64,000 bases of DNA, taken from the NCBI GenBank assembly GCA_947499935.1, contig CANMQH010000001.1, positions 434,001 through 498,000 on the forward strand, in the 5' to 3' direction. Shown in pieces: positions 8,609 through 17,448 of this stretch; within the stretch, counting starts at the first letter, position 1, and each line of letters opens with the position of its first letter. The DNA is from an uncultured Algibacter sp. (GTDB lineage Bacteria > Bacteroidota > Bacteroidia > Flavobacteriales > Flavobacteriaceae). Both the position numbers and the translations under genes were made by a program. The notes beneath the pieces are model-generated. The model was given only the letters and a program-made list of their open reading frames with translations, did no database searches and was not told where the DNA came from.

Positions 8609-9673
8609 TTATGCTACAACGCCTTGGCAACTACTTCCTGCACCTGCGGTACAACCATAGCAGTGTTGTGATATAACGATGTTTCTACCTTCTAAAAGTT
8701 CTTCGTTATATTCAGATATATGTTTAGACTTGCTATTAACAGGTAATTCTAGCATTTGATTAAAATCGCAATCAAATAAATAACCATCCCAACTTACAGA
8801 TAAGGTATTTGTACACATTACGTGTTCTACAGCGGCAGGGTTATAGGCTTCTACCAAGGCATACATATAATCTTCATAATTTTCTGAAGCAATTAGATAA
8901 TCTAAAAACCTAGCAATAGGTAAATTGGTAATAGCAAATAGATTATGAAACTGAATATTGAAATCGTCTCTTAATGCTTTTTTAAAGTCTTTTTCCATAG
9001 AGGCTTGGTCTCCAGGCAAAAAAGCACCAGAAGGATTATATACCAAATCTAATCGTAAACTACTGCCCGGCATGCCGTAGCCTACAGCGTTTAATTCTTG
9101 CAATGCTTTTATAGATTTATCAAAAACACCATCACCACGTTGTTTGTCCGTTTTTCCACGAGTCCAGTGTGGCATGGAGCTTACAACATGTACATTGTGT
9201 TTTTTAAAGAATTCTGGTAAATCGTAATATTTTTTATTGGCTCTAATTATAGTTAAGTTAGAGCGTACTATAAAATCTTTAATACCTGCTTTGGCAGCTT
9301 CTTCTACAAACCATCTAAAATCGGGGTTCATTTCTGGAGCACCACCAGTTAAATCTAAGGTATGAGCCCCTGTGTTTTTTATAACGTCTAGGCATTGGCG
9401 CATGGTATCTCGGGTCATGATTTCCTTACGGTCTGGACCTGCATCTACATGACAATGTTCGCAGACCTGATTACACATGTAGCCTACGTTTATTTGAAGT
9501 ATTTCTAGTTTTTTAGCTTTAAGCGGAAACTGATTGGTTTCAGAAATTTTAGCTTTAAACGTTGGTAACTCTCCATTTTGGAAAATACCATTAGATAAAA
9601 TTTCTAATTGTCTATTGCTTTGTGCTAAATCGCTATCGCGTTTTTGTAAAGATTGTGTTTTTAATTTTGTCAT
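8609..9673 (-). CDS. arsS: ArsS-type radical SAM protein (arsenosugar biosynthesis)
   Basis: The protein has 354 residues. The radical SAM Fe-S motif CNQVCEHC (CxxxCxxC, about residues 67-74) sits in the first strand of the barrel, followed by LDLTGGAPEMNP (the GGxP-like SAM site, about 107-118). The C-terminal third contains the DUF3641 domain with cysteines in VMCTNTLSVSWDG, LFDCDFNQML and the end motif QHCYGCTAGAGSSCQG, the hallmark of the TIGR04167 radical SAM/Cys-rich family named ArsS. In cyanobacteria ArsS adds a 5'-deoxyadenosyl group from SAM to dimethylarsenite to give an arsenosugar precursor. The tail has Cys where some relatives have selenocysteine. The upstream CMD/peroxidase-like gene is the usual partner; no arsM gene is in the window. 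Confidence 0.93.
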   Translation of the reverse strand: MTKLKTQSLQKRDSDLAQSNRQLEILSNGIFQNGELPTFKAKISETNQFPLKAKKLEILQINVGYMCNQVCEHCHVDAGPDRKEIMTRDTMRQCLDVIKNTGAHTLDLTGGAPEMNPDFRWFVEEAAKAGIKDFIVRSNLTIIRANKKYYDLPEFFKKHNVHVVSSMPHWTRGKTDKQRGDGVFDKSIKALQELNAVGYGMPGSSLRLDLVYNPSGAFLPGDQASMEKDFKKALRDDFNIQFHNLFAITNLPIARFLDYLIASENYEDYMYALVEAYNPAAVEHVMCTNTLSVSWDGYLFDCDFNQMLELPVNSKSKHISEYNEELLEGRNIVISQHCYGCTAGAGSSCQGVVA

Positions 9674-9713
9674 ATCTATTTGTGTGACATCATTTTTATC
9701 TTAGTTGAGCGTT

Positions 9714-9794
9714 GCGTTAGGGATTGTAGTGTAAAGCCCACAGCGAGTTTGCGAGCGAGGACTTGCAACGTAAAGCCCGACCCTTGGGTAGCGC
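9714..9794 (+). repeat. Dispersed structured element, copy A (possible Flavo-1-like RNA)
   Basis: This 81-bp element begins GCGTTAGGG and ends TAGCGC; the ends pair (with one T.G wobble on the plus strand). It shares AAAGCCC, GAGGACTTG and AAAGCCCGACCC blocks with copies at 40289, 47848 and 58588. A small CCC-TT-GGG hairpin precedes the 3' end. It lies between arsS and the CMD gene, which are both on the minus strand, so relative to its neighbours it is in the opposite orientation from the other three copies. Confidence 0.75.
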
Positions 9795-9806
9795 CCTAAT
9801 ACTATA

Positions 9807-10142
9807 CTACCCGTCTAGTTTGTTTACTTTATTCATCATTTGTACACCGTGTACTAGGGTTGCTCCACTTTTTATAGCGGCACCAACATGTATGGCTTCC
9901 ATCATCTCTTCTTTGGTTATGCCACGTTGCAATCCGTCTTTAGTATAGGCATCTATACAATACGGGCATTGCTCTGTGTGTGCTACGGCTAAGGCTATTA
10001 AAGATTTTTCGCGGGTTGTAAGTGCACCGTCTTCGAATACTTTGCCATAATACTCAAAAAATTTATCGCCTAATCCTTTACTCCATTCTGTTATTTTTCC
10101 AAACTTTTTCAAGTCAGCTGGGTCGTAATACGTCTTTTGCAT
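9807..10142 (-). CDS. Carboxymuconolactone decarboxylase / AhpD-like protein (arsenosugar-associated peroxidase-like)
   Basis: The 111-residue protein is one CMD domain. The redox motif HTEQCPYCIDAYTKDG (about 55-70) has the CxxC of AhpD-type proteins, but Tyr stands where AhpD has the proton-relay His. LTTREKSLIALAVA before it and GITKEEMMEAIHVGAAI after it are standard CMD helices. NCBI annotates this family next to ArsS as an arsenosugar biosynthesis-associated peroxidase-like protein. It is the first gene of the minus-strand locus as seen here and is followed by the repeat element and arsS. A thiol-based redox or disulfide role is likely; the true substrate is unknown. Confidence 0.85.
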   Translation of the reverse strand: MQKTYYDPADLKKFGKITEWSKGLGDKFFEYYGKVFEDGALTTREKSLIALAVAHTEQCPYCIDAYTKDGLQRGITKEEMMEAIHVGAAIKSGATLVHGVQMMNKVNKLDG

Positions 10143-10291
10143 AAGAAAATTTTGTCCAAAGATATGAATCTAATTGCTTATGTCGATAATTTATGTAGAA
10201 CTTAACAGAAATCGCCAATTAATATTTGAATTTTATTAATTGACGATTTTTTTAACAAAAAAGTATGTTGTAGTTTATGGAGAAAAGGGTT

Positions 10292-11434
10292 TTATTCTTT
10301 TATAAGGCTTCGTGAAATAACTATTTTTTGAATTTCGGATGTGCCTTCATAAATCTGCGTTATTTTTGCATCTCGCATAAGGCGTTCTACATGATATTCT
10401 TTAACAAAGCCATTGCCGCCATGTATTTGAACCGCTTCTACAGTGTGCTCCATGGCTACTTTAGAGGCGTATAATTTTGCCATAGCGCTAGATTTGTCGT
10501 AGTTTAAACCTTGATCTTTATCCCAGGCAGATTTCATGACCATGTGTCGTGCTGCTTCTATATCTGTATACATATCGGCTAATTTAAAGGCGATGGCTTG
10601 ATGGTTACAAATTTCGGTACCAAAGGCTTTTCGTTCTTTTGAATATTTTAAGGCTAATTCGTAAGCACCAGATGCTATGCCTAGAGCTTGAGCGGCTATA
10701 CCAATTCGACCACCAGATAGGGTTTTCATGGCAAACCTAAATCCCGAGCCATTTACACCAATTCTGTTTTCTTTGGGTACTTTTACATCATTAAATTGCA
10801 GTGTATGTGTATCACTACCTCTAATGCCTAATTTGTCTTCTTTTGGACCAACATCAAATCCTTTGGTACCTTTTTCTACTATAAAAGCGTTAATGCCATG
10901 CGAGCCTTTGTCTCTGTCTGTTTGTGCAATGACAATATATACATCGGCACGTCCGCCACTTGTAATCCAGTTTTTTGTGCCATTAATTATGTAATGGTCG
11001 CCTTTATCTATAGCGGTTGTTTTTTGTGATGTTGCATCACTGCCTGCCTCGGGTTCGCTAAGACAAAACGCCCCTATAAACTCTCCTGTGGCTAATTTGG
11101 TTAAATATTTTTGTTTTTGCTCTTCTGAGCCATAAGCTTCCAAGCCATAGCATACTAAAGAGTTGTTTACAGATACTATTACAGATGCAGAGGCGTCTAT
11201 TTTAGATAATTCTTCCATAATGAGTACATATGAAATGGCATCCATGCCACTGCCACCATACTTTGGATCTACCATAATACCCATAAAACCTAAATTCCCC
11301 ATTTTTTTGACGAGCTCATCAGGAAATTGTTGTTTATTGTCACGTTCAATAACACCCGGGAGTAATTCGGTTTGTGCAAAATCGCGAGCTGCATTGCGTA
11401 TCATAATGTGTTCTTCTGAAAGGTTGAAATCCAT
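10292..11434 (-). CDS. Acyl-CoA dehydrogenase
   Basis: The protein has 380 residues, full length for short/medium-chain acyl-CoA dehydrogenases (FAD flavoenzymes of beta-oxidation). N-terminal helical domain (1-120), middle beta domain with the flavin-binding stretch FCLSEPEAGSD (about 121-131) and WITSGG (about 155-160), and C-terminal helical domain with SGGRIGIAAQALGIA and the catalytic-base motif QIYEGTSEIQK near 365-375. It takes electrons from an acyl-CoA and passes them to electron-transfer flavoprotein. It is monocistronic and divergent from anmK. Closest functional class by look is butyryl-CoA dehydrogenase-like; chain length cannot be read reliably. Confidence 0.95.
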   Translation of the reverse strand: MDFNLSEEHIMIRNAARDFAQTELLPGVIERDNKQQFPDELVKKMGNLGFMGIMVDPKYGGSGMDAISYVLIMEELSKIDASASVIVSVNNSLVCYGLEAYGSEEQKQKYLTKLATGEFIGAFCLSEPEAGSDATSQKTTAIDKGDHYIINGTKNWITSGGRADVYIVIAQTDRDKGSHGINAFIVEKGTKGFDVGPKEDKLGIRGSDTHTLQFNDVKVPKENRIGVNGSGFRFAMKTLSGGRIGIAAQALGIASGAYELALKYSKERKAFGTEICNHQAIAFKLADMYTDIEAARHMVMKSAWDKDQGLNYDKSSAMAKLYASKVAMEHTVEAVQIHGGNGFVKEYHVERLMRDAKITQIYEGTSEIQKIVISRSLIKE

Positions 11435-11528
11435 AAATCGTAATTATATTGAATATTTTGTGATATATAATTACAAATATAGCTTTTTGGTGTGAATTTT
11501 TTAATCAGATTATTATTTTTGCGTGATT

Positions 11529-12593
11529 ATGGCAAAGAAAAAATATAGTATTGTAGGCGTTATGTCTGGCACATCTTTAGATGGAATTGATTTGGTTTAT
11601 GCCGTTTTTCATTTTAAAAGGCGCTGGCATTTTGATGTTGTTAACACAGTAACCATACCTTATACTAATGAATGGCGCTATATACTAGAGGGTTTAGTTG
11701 GGTATTCTACTAAAGAATTACATGAAATAGACAAGAGGTATACAACCTACTTGTCTACAGTAATAAATGGCTTTATAAAAAAATTTGATATTAAAAGTGT
11801 TGATGCCGTTTGCTCACATGGTCATACAGCGCTGCATAGACCAGAAAATAAAATGACCTACCAAATAGGTAACCAGCCTATTTTAGCTAAATTATTGAAA
11901 CAAACTGTGGTTTGCGATTTTAGAGTTCAAGATGTAGCGCTTGGTGGGCAAGGCGCACCCTTGGTGCCTATTGGTGATGATGTCTTGTTTCCTGAATTTG
12001 ATTTTTGTTTAAATTTAGGAGGGTTTGCTAACATCTCCACCAACATAAATGGCGAGAGGATTGCATACGATATATGTCCTGTAAATATTGTGCTTAATCG
12101 TTATGTTTCATCTTTAGGTTTTAATTATGATGATAGTGGCAATATAGCTTCTACAGGTCAAGTACATAAGCAATTATTAGGTGCATTAAACGCTCTAGAT
12201 TTTTATCAAGAACCATATCCAAAATCGTTAGGTTTAGAATGGGTTAAAGAATATGTATATCCAATAATAGATACTTTTAATTTAGAAATTAAAGATGTGC
12301 TTTGCACTTTTGTTGAGCATATAGCTATTCAAATCGCTACAGAAATAAATAAAAAAGACTCGGCGTCTGTGCTTGCGACTGGTGGTGGTGTTTACAACAG
12401 GTTTCTTCTAAATAGACTTAAAGTATTAACTCATAGCAATATAGTTGTTCCTTCTAATGCTATAGTTGAGTTTAAAGAAGCTCTTATTTTTGGTTTTTTA
12501 GGGGTCTTAAGACTTAGAAATGAAGTAAACTGTCTACAAAGTGTTACTGGGGCATCAAAAAACCATAGTTCTGGTGAGATATATTATCCATAA
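11529..12593 (+). CDS. anmK: Anhydro-N-acetylmuramic acid kinase
   Basis: The ATG at 11529 is chosen over a GTG two codons upstream. The product has 354 residues, the normal size. The phosphate-binding motif GVMSGTSLDGIDL is at the N-terminus, CSHGHTALHRP and GGQGAPLVPIGD lie in the middle, and ATGGGVYNRFLL closes the second half of the actin-like ATPase fold. AnmK cleaves and phosphorylates 1,6-anhydroMurNAc from recycled peptidoglycan to MurNAc-6-phosphate. A TATTTTTG promoter-like element ends at 11521, only 7 bases before the ATG, so the mRNA may be nearly leaderless. The gene is divergent from the acyl-CoA dehydrogenase gene and followed by an amino-acid dehydrogenase gene 156 bp downstream. 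Confidence 0.95.
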   Translation: MAKKKYSIVGVMSGTSLDGIDLVYAVFHFKRRWHFDVVNTVTIPYTNEWRYILEGLVGYSTKELHEIDKRYTTYLSTVINGFIKKFDIKSVDAVCSHGHTALHRPENKMTYQIGNQPILAKLLKQTVVCDFRVQDVALGGQGAPLVPIGDDVLFPEFDFCLNLGGFANISTNINGERIAYDICPVNIVLNRYVSSLGFNYDDSGNIASTGQVHKQLLGALNALDFYQEPYPKSLGLEWVKEYVYPIIDTFNLEIKDVLCTFVEHIAIQIATEINKKDSASVLATGGGVYNRFLLNRLKVLTHSNIVVPSNAIVEFKEALIFGFLGVLRLRNEVNCLQSVTGASKNHSSGEIYYP

Positions 12594-12749
12594 AAATAAT
12601 GAAAAATTAATCTTAAAGGATTTTTAGTTTTTTATATTTGTTACATTAATAATTTAATTTTTTTATCATGAATCAATTATAGCTGTGCTTTAACATAAAC
12701 TTCGGGAAATTTAAGTGCAAATTATAAATAAACTAATTGAGATATAAAA

Positions 12750-13976
12750 ATGAAAGAATTATTAAAAAAATATGAGAATAAATCACCTGAAATTATTTTT
12801 AACTGGAAAGACTCCGAAACCGATGCTGAAGGTTGGGTTGTTATAAACTCATTGCGAGGAGGAGCTGCAGGAGGAGGAACTAGAATGCGAAAAGGGTTAG
12901 ATATGAATGAGGTTTTGTCTTTAGCTAAAACCATGGAAATTAAGTTTACAGTTTCTGGACCAGCTATTGGAGGAGCAAAATCGGGTATTAATTTTGATCC
13001 CAAAGATTCTAGAAAACAAGGTGTTTTAGAGCGTTGGTATGCTGCAGTTTCTCCGCTTTTAAAAAGTTATTATGGCACTGGTGGTGATTTGAATGTAGAT
13101 GAAATACATGAAGTGATACCAATAACCGAAGCAAGTGGTGTTTGGCACCCGCAAGAGGGTGTTTTTAATGGTCATTTTAGGCCTTCGGAAGCCGATAAAA
13201 TCAATAGAATAGGTCAATTACGCCATGGTGTTATTAAGGTTATAGAGAATCCTGACTATTCTCCAAGCGTTCTAAAAAAATATACAGTAGCCGATATGAT
13301 TACAGGTTTTGGTGTTGCCGAAGCTGTACAACAATATTATCGGGTTTATGGTGGCTCTGTAAAAGGTAAGCGAGCTGTAGTGCAAGGTTTTGGTAATGTA
13401 GGAGCGGCAGCAGCATTTTATCTGGCACAAATGGGTGCTAAAATAGTTGGAATTATAGATATAGCTGGAGGTTTAATAAATGAAGAAGGTTTTTCGTTTG
13501 AAGAGATAACCAATTTGTTTTTGGCAAAAACAGGAAACACTTTGGTAGCAGATAATATGATACCTTTTGATGAAATAAATAGAAGTATTTGGTCATTAAA
13601 AACAGAAATATTTGCACCTTGTGCAGCATCAAGATTAATAACGCTCAATCAAATAGATGAGATGATAGATAGTGGACTAGAAGTTATTTCTTGTGGGGCA
13701 AATGTGCCGTTTGCAGACAAAGAAATTTTCTTTGGACCTATTATGGAGCATACAGATAAGCGCGTAAGTTTAATTCCAGACTTTATATCAAACTGTGGTA
13801 TGGCTAGAGTTTTTGCTTATTTTATGGAACGTAAAGTACAAATGACAGATGAGGCTATTTTTAATGATACATCGCAAATAATAAGTAAAGCAATAAAAAA
13901 CGTATATAATAGAAATAAATCCAAAACAGAAATTAGCGCCACAGCATTTGAAATAGCGTTAAGTCAATTAGTGTAA
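12750..13976 (+). CDS. Glu/Leu/Phe/Val-type amino-acid dehydrogenase
   Basis: The product has 408 residues. The N-terminal ELFV dimerisation/substrate domain has the glycine-rich SLRGGAAGGGTRMRKG (about 34-49) and the catalytic lysine motif GPAIGGAKSGINFDP (about 70-84). The Rossmann domain has VVQGFGNVGAAAAFY (about 210-224) for NAD(P). It catalyses reversible oxidative deamination of an amino acid to its 2-oxo acid. The short GGGTRM form with GGAKSG resembles leucine or valine dehydrogenases, but the length is nearer glutamate dehydrogenase, and the YGTGGDLNVDE stretch does not settle it. A TATATTTG element at 12633-12640 may be its -7 promoter box. nhaD follows after 10 bp, so they may be co-transcribed. 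Confidence 0.9.
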   Translation: MKELLKKYENKSPEIIFNWKDSETDAEGWVVINSLRGGAAGGGTRMRKGLDMNEVLSLAKTMEIKFTVSGPAIGGAKSGINFDPKDSRKQGVLERWYAAVSPLLKSYYGTGGDLNVDEIHEVIPITEASGVWHPQEGVFNGHFRPSEADKINRIGQLRHGVIKVIENPDYSPSVLKKYTVADMITGFGVAEAVQQYYRVYGGSVKGKRAVVQGFGNVGAAAAFYLAQMGAKIVGIIDIAGGLINEEGFSFEEITNLFLAKTGNTLVADNMIPFDEINRSIWSLKTEIFAPCAASRLITLNQIDEMIDSGLEVISCGANVPFADKEIFFGPIMEHTDKRVSLIPDFISNCGMARVFAYFMERKVQMTDEAIFNDTSQIISKAIKNVYNRNKSKTEISATAFEIALSQLV

Positions 13977-13986
13977 TTAAAAATTT

Positions 13987-15378
13987 ATGGAAGCAGCAAT
14001 TATTTTAGTATTCGTAATGGGGTATTTAGCCATTACTTTAGAGCATAGTATAAAAATAGATAAATTAATACCAGCATTGGTCATGATGGCTATTTGTTGG
14101 GCATTGATTGCTTTAGGTATAGAAAGCTTTCCGCAATGGTTTGATTCTGCTAACCACAAATTATTAGAAGGTTTTGGTAATTTTGCTTCTGATGAAAAAA
14201 TGCACCTTATGGAAGAAACACTCTTGCATCATTTAGGTAAGACTTCCGAAATACTGGTGTTCCTTTTAGGTGCGATGACTATTGTTGAAATCATTGATTA
14301 TTTTGATGGCTTTTCAACCATAAAAGATTTTATAAAAACGAAGAAAAAATCAAAGATATTATGGATTTTTGCTATCCTTGCCTTTATTCTATCGGCTATA
14401 ATAGATAACCTTACGGCAACCATTGTTTTAATTTCCATACTTCAAAAAATAATAAAAGATAGAGATGTGCGTATTTGGTTTGCAGGTCTTATTATTATTG
14501 CCGCAAATGCTGGTGGTGCTTGGTCTCCAATTGGCGATGTTACCACAACCATGCTCTGGATAGGCAAAAAAGTAACAACAGGACATTTAATTGGCTATTT
14601 GTTATTGCCTTCATTTTTATGTATGGCTGTGCCTACATTAATAGCATCGTTCTTGCCTGCATTTAAAGGCGATATAGATGTTGAAGAGAACGTAGAAAAG
14701 AAAAAATCTCGTTTTAGCGGTAAGATGTTATATTTAGGATTAGGCGCTATAGTTTTTGTGCCTGTTTTTAAGATGGTAACACACTTACCACCTTATGTGG
14801 GTATGATGTTATCACTAGGCGTTGTTGCTATTTTTGCAGAAATATATAGTAGTTCTAAGTTTAGTATGACAGATTTTGATTATGAAGAAAGTGACCTTAA
14901 TGCACATCATAGTCCAGTACATTTATCGTTGTCTAAAATTGAGTTGCCGAGTATATTATTTTTCTTAGGAATTTTAATGGCTGTAGCTGCTTTAGAATCT
15001 TTGGGTATTTTATTCAATTTTGCAACATCATTACAAGATAGTATGCCGCAAATGGGCACAGAGATTCATGAAGGAGGTGTGTCCGATTTAGTTGTTTTAT
15101 TACTAGGTATAGGTTCTGCTGTTATAGATAATGTACCTTTAGTAGCTGCTAGTTTAGGGATGTTTTCAGAACCTATGGATCATGAGTTATGGCACTTTAT
15201 TGCTTTTTCAGCAGGAACAGGTGGTAGTATGTTAATTATTGGTTCTGCAGCAGGTGTTGTTGCCATGGGAATGGAGAAAATAGATTTTTTCTGGTATATA
15301 AAGAAAATCTCTTGGTTGGCTTTAATCGGTTTTTTAGTTGGTTCGGTTGCATTTATGTTTACTAGAACATTATTTTAG
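13987..15378 (+). CDS. nhaD: Na+/H+ antiporter, NhaD type
   Basis: The protein has 463 residues with about 12 membrane segments. It shows the IT-superfamily (arsenite permease/NhaD) pattern: FILSAIIDNLTATIVLISIL (about 137-156) and, in the second half, VLLLGIGSAVIDNVPLVAASLGM (about 372-394), two inverted re-entrant segments with the conserved DN-(L/V)-(T/P) motifs that bind cation. ANAGGAWSPIGDVTTTMLW (about 172-190) is the NhaD signature, which separates it from arsenite permeases. It exchanges Na+ or Li+ for H+, as suits a marine cell, and may recharge the Na+ gradient used by symporters such as the one at 1517. Only 10 bp separate it from the amino-acid dehydrogenase. Confidence 0.9.
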   Translation: MEAAIILVFVMGYLAITLEHSIKIDKLIPALVMMAICWALIALGIESFPQWFDSANHKLLEGFGNFASDEKMHLMEETLLHHLGKTSEILVFLLGAMTIVEIIDYFDGFSTIKDFIKTKKKSKILWIFAILAFILSAIIDNLTATIVLISILQKIIKDRDVRIWFAGLIIIAANAGGAWSPIGDVTTTMLWIGKKVTTGHLIGYLLLPSFLCMAVPTLIASFLPAFKGDIDVEENVEKKKSRFSGKMLYLGLGAIVFVPVFKMVTHLPPYVGMMLSLGVVAIFAEIYSSSKFSMTDFDYEESDLNAHHSPVHLSLSKIELPSILFFLGILMAVAALESLGILFNFATSLQDSMPQMGTEIHEGGVSDLVVLLLGIGSAVIDNVPLVAASLGMFSEPMDHELWHFIAFSAGTGGSMLIIGSAAGVVAMGMEKIDFFWYIKKISWLALIGFLVGSVAFMFTRTLF

Positions 15379-15460
15379 AACACATAGAAATAGCTTAAAG
15401 TAAGTAAGCTATACTTAAAATTTAAAAGAAACGTTATACATTTCAATACACACATATAAT

Positions 15461-16162
15461 ATGCTAAATACATTGTTACAAAAGGCACAAGAAGGTGCGG
15501 AAGTATTACCAGATGAAGAAGCTGTTGAAAAAACACTCTCCATTATAGAATTAATTAGTAGTGGTGGTTTTGCGGGACAGCTTATAATAGCCATACTGTT
15601 CTTATTACTAGTTGGTGCTATTTATATTTATTTTGAACGTATTTTTGCAATAAAAGCGGCGTCTAAAGTAGATTCAAATTTTATGAATCAAATTAAAGAC
15701 CATGTAACCAACGGTAAAATTGATTCGGCTCAAATGCTTTGTGCACAAACCAATACGCCTGTTTCGCGTTTAATAGGAAAAGGGATTTCTAGAATAGGAA
15801 AACCACTTGCCGATATTAATACAGCCATTGAAAATGCAGGCCGATTAGAAATATATGGTTTAGAAAAGAATGTTAGCATTTTAGCAACCATTTCTGGAGC
15901 AGCTCCAATGATTGGGTTTCTTGGTACAGTTGTTGGGATGATATTGGCCATATACGAGTTGGCAAATGCTGGAGGTAGTATACAAATGGATGTTTTAGCA
16001 AGTGGTCTCTACACTGCCATGACTACAACCGTAGCGGGTTTAATTGTTGGTATTGTTGGATATATAGCCTATAACCATTTAGTTGTTAAAACAGATAAAG
16101 TGGTGTACCAAATGGAAGCCAATTCGCTAGAGTTTTTAGATCACTTAAACGAGCCAACGTAA
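15461..16162 (+). CDS. exbB: MotA/TolQ/ExbB proton channel protein
   Basis: The protein has 233 residues with three membrane helices: about 30-52 (GGFAGQLIIAILFLLLVGAI), about 145-170 and about 180-205. The MotA/TolQ/ExbB signature region includes ISGAAPMIGFLGTVVGMILAIYELA, followed by LYTAMTTTVAGLIVGIVGYIAY; Thr and Pro of GTVVGM and TTTVAGL line the proton path in this family. It starts the three-gene energiser module with ExbD one base after its stop and the TonB-like gene 26 bp later. The N-terminus MLNTLLQKAQEGAEVLPDEE is acidic and soluble. Partners would be SusC-type receptors at the outer membrane. TolQ is an alternative name; the TonB-like third gene favours ExbB. Confidence 0.9.
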   Translation: MLNTLLQKAQEGAEVLPDEEAVEKTLSIIELISSGGFAGQLIIAILFLLLVGAIYIYFERIFAIKAASKVDSNFMNQIKDHVTNGKIDSAQMLCAQTNTPVSRLIGKGISRIGKPLADINTAIENAGRLEIYGLEKNVSILATISGAAPMIGFLGTVVGMILAIYELANAGGSIQMDVLASGLYTAMTTTVAGLIVGIVGYIAYNHLVVKTDKVVYQMEANSLEFLDHLNEPT

Positions 16163-16163
16163 T

Positions 16164-16553
16164 ATGAACTTTAGAGGAAGAAATAAAGTAACACCAGAAT
16201 TCAATATGTCATCTATGACAGATATTGTATTCTTACTACTTATATTTTTTATGATAGCGTCCACATTAGTGAGCACTAATGCTATAGATATTGTATTACC
16301 AAAAGCAAGTGGTAAAACAGAAAATAAACGATCTGTGGCTGTAAGCATAAAAAAGAACTTAACATATTATGTTGACCAAAAGCGTGTTGGAGAGAGTATT
16401 TTAGAAAATGAACTTTTAAGAGTTTTGTCTTCTCAAGAAGCCCCAACCATTGTTTTAAGAGCAGAAAAATCTGTACCAGTAGAAAATGTTGTAAAGGTTA
16501 TGGATATAGCCAATAGAAATAAATTTAAAGTCATATTGGCTGTTAAGCCTTAA
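16164..16553 (+). CDS. exbD: ExbD/TolR biopolymer transport protein
   Basis: The 129-residue protein has a short basic cytoplasmic start (MNFRGRNKVTPEFNMSSMTD), one membrane helix (about 20-42, VFLLLIFFMIASTLVSTNAIDI) and a periplasmic TolR-like domain. The membrane-start Asp in MSSMTDIVFLLL is the proton-carrying residue of ExbD/TolR. It pairs with the ExbB-like protein encoded immediately upstream to convert proton flow into motion of TonB. The C-terminal domain shows the usual KSVPVENVVKVMDIANRNKFKV helix-strand. Short length (129) is normal. Confidence 0.92.
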   Translation: MNFRGRNKVTPEFNMSSMTDIVFLLLIFFMIASTLVSTNAIDIVLPKASGKTENKRSVAVSIKKNLTYYVDQKRVGESILENELLRVLSSQEAPTIVLRAEKSVPVENVVKVMDIANRNKFKVILAVKP

Positions 16554-16579
16554 GGATTTTTTAAAATAATTATTCTAAA

Positions 16580-17446
16580 ATGAAGTACTTAGAAACAAAA
16601 CACGAAAGAAACTCTGCAAAGCTAACGGCATTAATTACTGTTATTGTTTTGTTGTTGCTTTTTGTTGTAAGTACTCCAGAGGTTAAGCCTCCAGAAGAAT
16701 ATGGCATTGCTGTAAATTTTGGTAATTCAGATTTTGGTAAAGGAAATAAACAACCTTTAAAGCCCGTAAAGTCAGAACCTAGAGAGGTTGTAGAACCACC
16801 ACAGCCGGAAGCTGCTGAGTCTGAGCCAGAACCTGCAAAAGCGTCTGAAGCTACAGAAAATATAATGACCCAAGAGAACGCTGAAGCCATAGCTATAAAA
16901 AAACAAAAAGAAGCTGCTGATGCAAAAGCAAAAGCTATCGCAGATGCTAAAGCTAAAAAAGCAAAGGAAGAAGCTGACAAAAAAGCTAAAGAAAAAAGAG
17001 AACAAGACGAAAAAAAGAAAAAATTAGATGCTTTAATTGGAGGTGTAAGCAAATCTGATGGTTCTGAGACAGGAAGTGAAGGTAACGATAATAGATCTGG
17101 AGATAAAGGACAATTAGATGGTAATCCCTATGCACCAAGTTATTTTGGCGGAAAAGGTTCTGGTAGTGGAGGTGTTGGTTACGGTTTAAATGGCAGAGGC
17201 AATGCCTCATTTTCTAGACTCAAACAAGATTGTAATGAGTCTGGGATGGTTATTGTTAGAATTGTAGTAAACCAGAGCGGGAAAGTGGTAGAAGCTGTTC
17301 CTGGGGTTAAGGGTACAACGAATACATCAGATTGTTTGTTAGCACCAGCTAAGAAAATAGCATTATCTCATAAATGGCCTGCAGATGCCAAAGCACCTAC
17401 AAAGCAAATAGGTTTTGTGAAAGTTAATTTTAGCTTAGGACAGTAA
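16580..17446 (+). CDS. tonB: TonB-like energy transducer
   Basis: The product has 288 residues: a basic cytoplasmic head, one membrane anchor (about 17-32, ALITVIVLLLLFVVS), a Pro/Glu-rich linker (VKSEPREVVEPPQPEAAESEPEPAK), a charged Ala/Lys/Glu helix (about 95-153, coiled-coil-like), a Gly/Ser-rich segment, and a C-terminal TonB/TolA-like domain (about 210-288) with MVIVRIVVNQSGKVVEAVPG and two cysteines that might form a disulfide. It would connect the ExbBD motor to the outer-membrane receptors. The long Lys/Ala helix is more TolA-like than in classical TonB, so a hybrid naming is fair. folC follows two bases after the stop. Confidence 0.85.
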   Translation: MKYLETKHERNSAKLTALITVIVLLLLFVVSTPEVKPPEEYGIAVNFGNSDFGKGNKQPLKPVKSEPREVVEPPQPEAAESEPEPAKASEATENIMTQENAEAIAIKKQKEAADAKAKAIADAKAKKAKEEADKKAKEKREQDEKKKKLDALIGGVSKSDGSETGSEGNDNRSGDKGQLDGNPYAPSYFGGKGSGSGGVGYGLNGRGNASFSRLKQDCNESGMVIVRIVVNQSGKVVEAVPGVKGTTNTSDCLLAPAKKIALSHKWPADAKAPTKQIGFVKVNFSLGQ

Positions 17447-17448
17447 AA

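Noticed and set aside
16890-17030. Apparent tandem repeat (GCAAAAGC/GCTAAAG-like words) that could suggest a CRISPR-like or satellite array
   Set aside because: It is coding low complexity for the Ala/Lys helix of the TonB-like protein; unit length is irregular and there are no spacers.
16772-17210. Long antisense reading frames with Phe/Ser- or His/Leu-rich translations opposite the TonB-like gene
   Set aside because: They are shadows of the Lys/Ala/Glu-rich helix and Gly/Ser-rich segment of the sense gene; composition is extreme and there is no start context.
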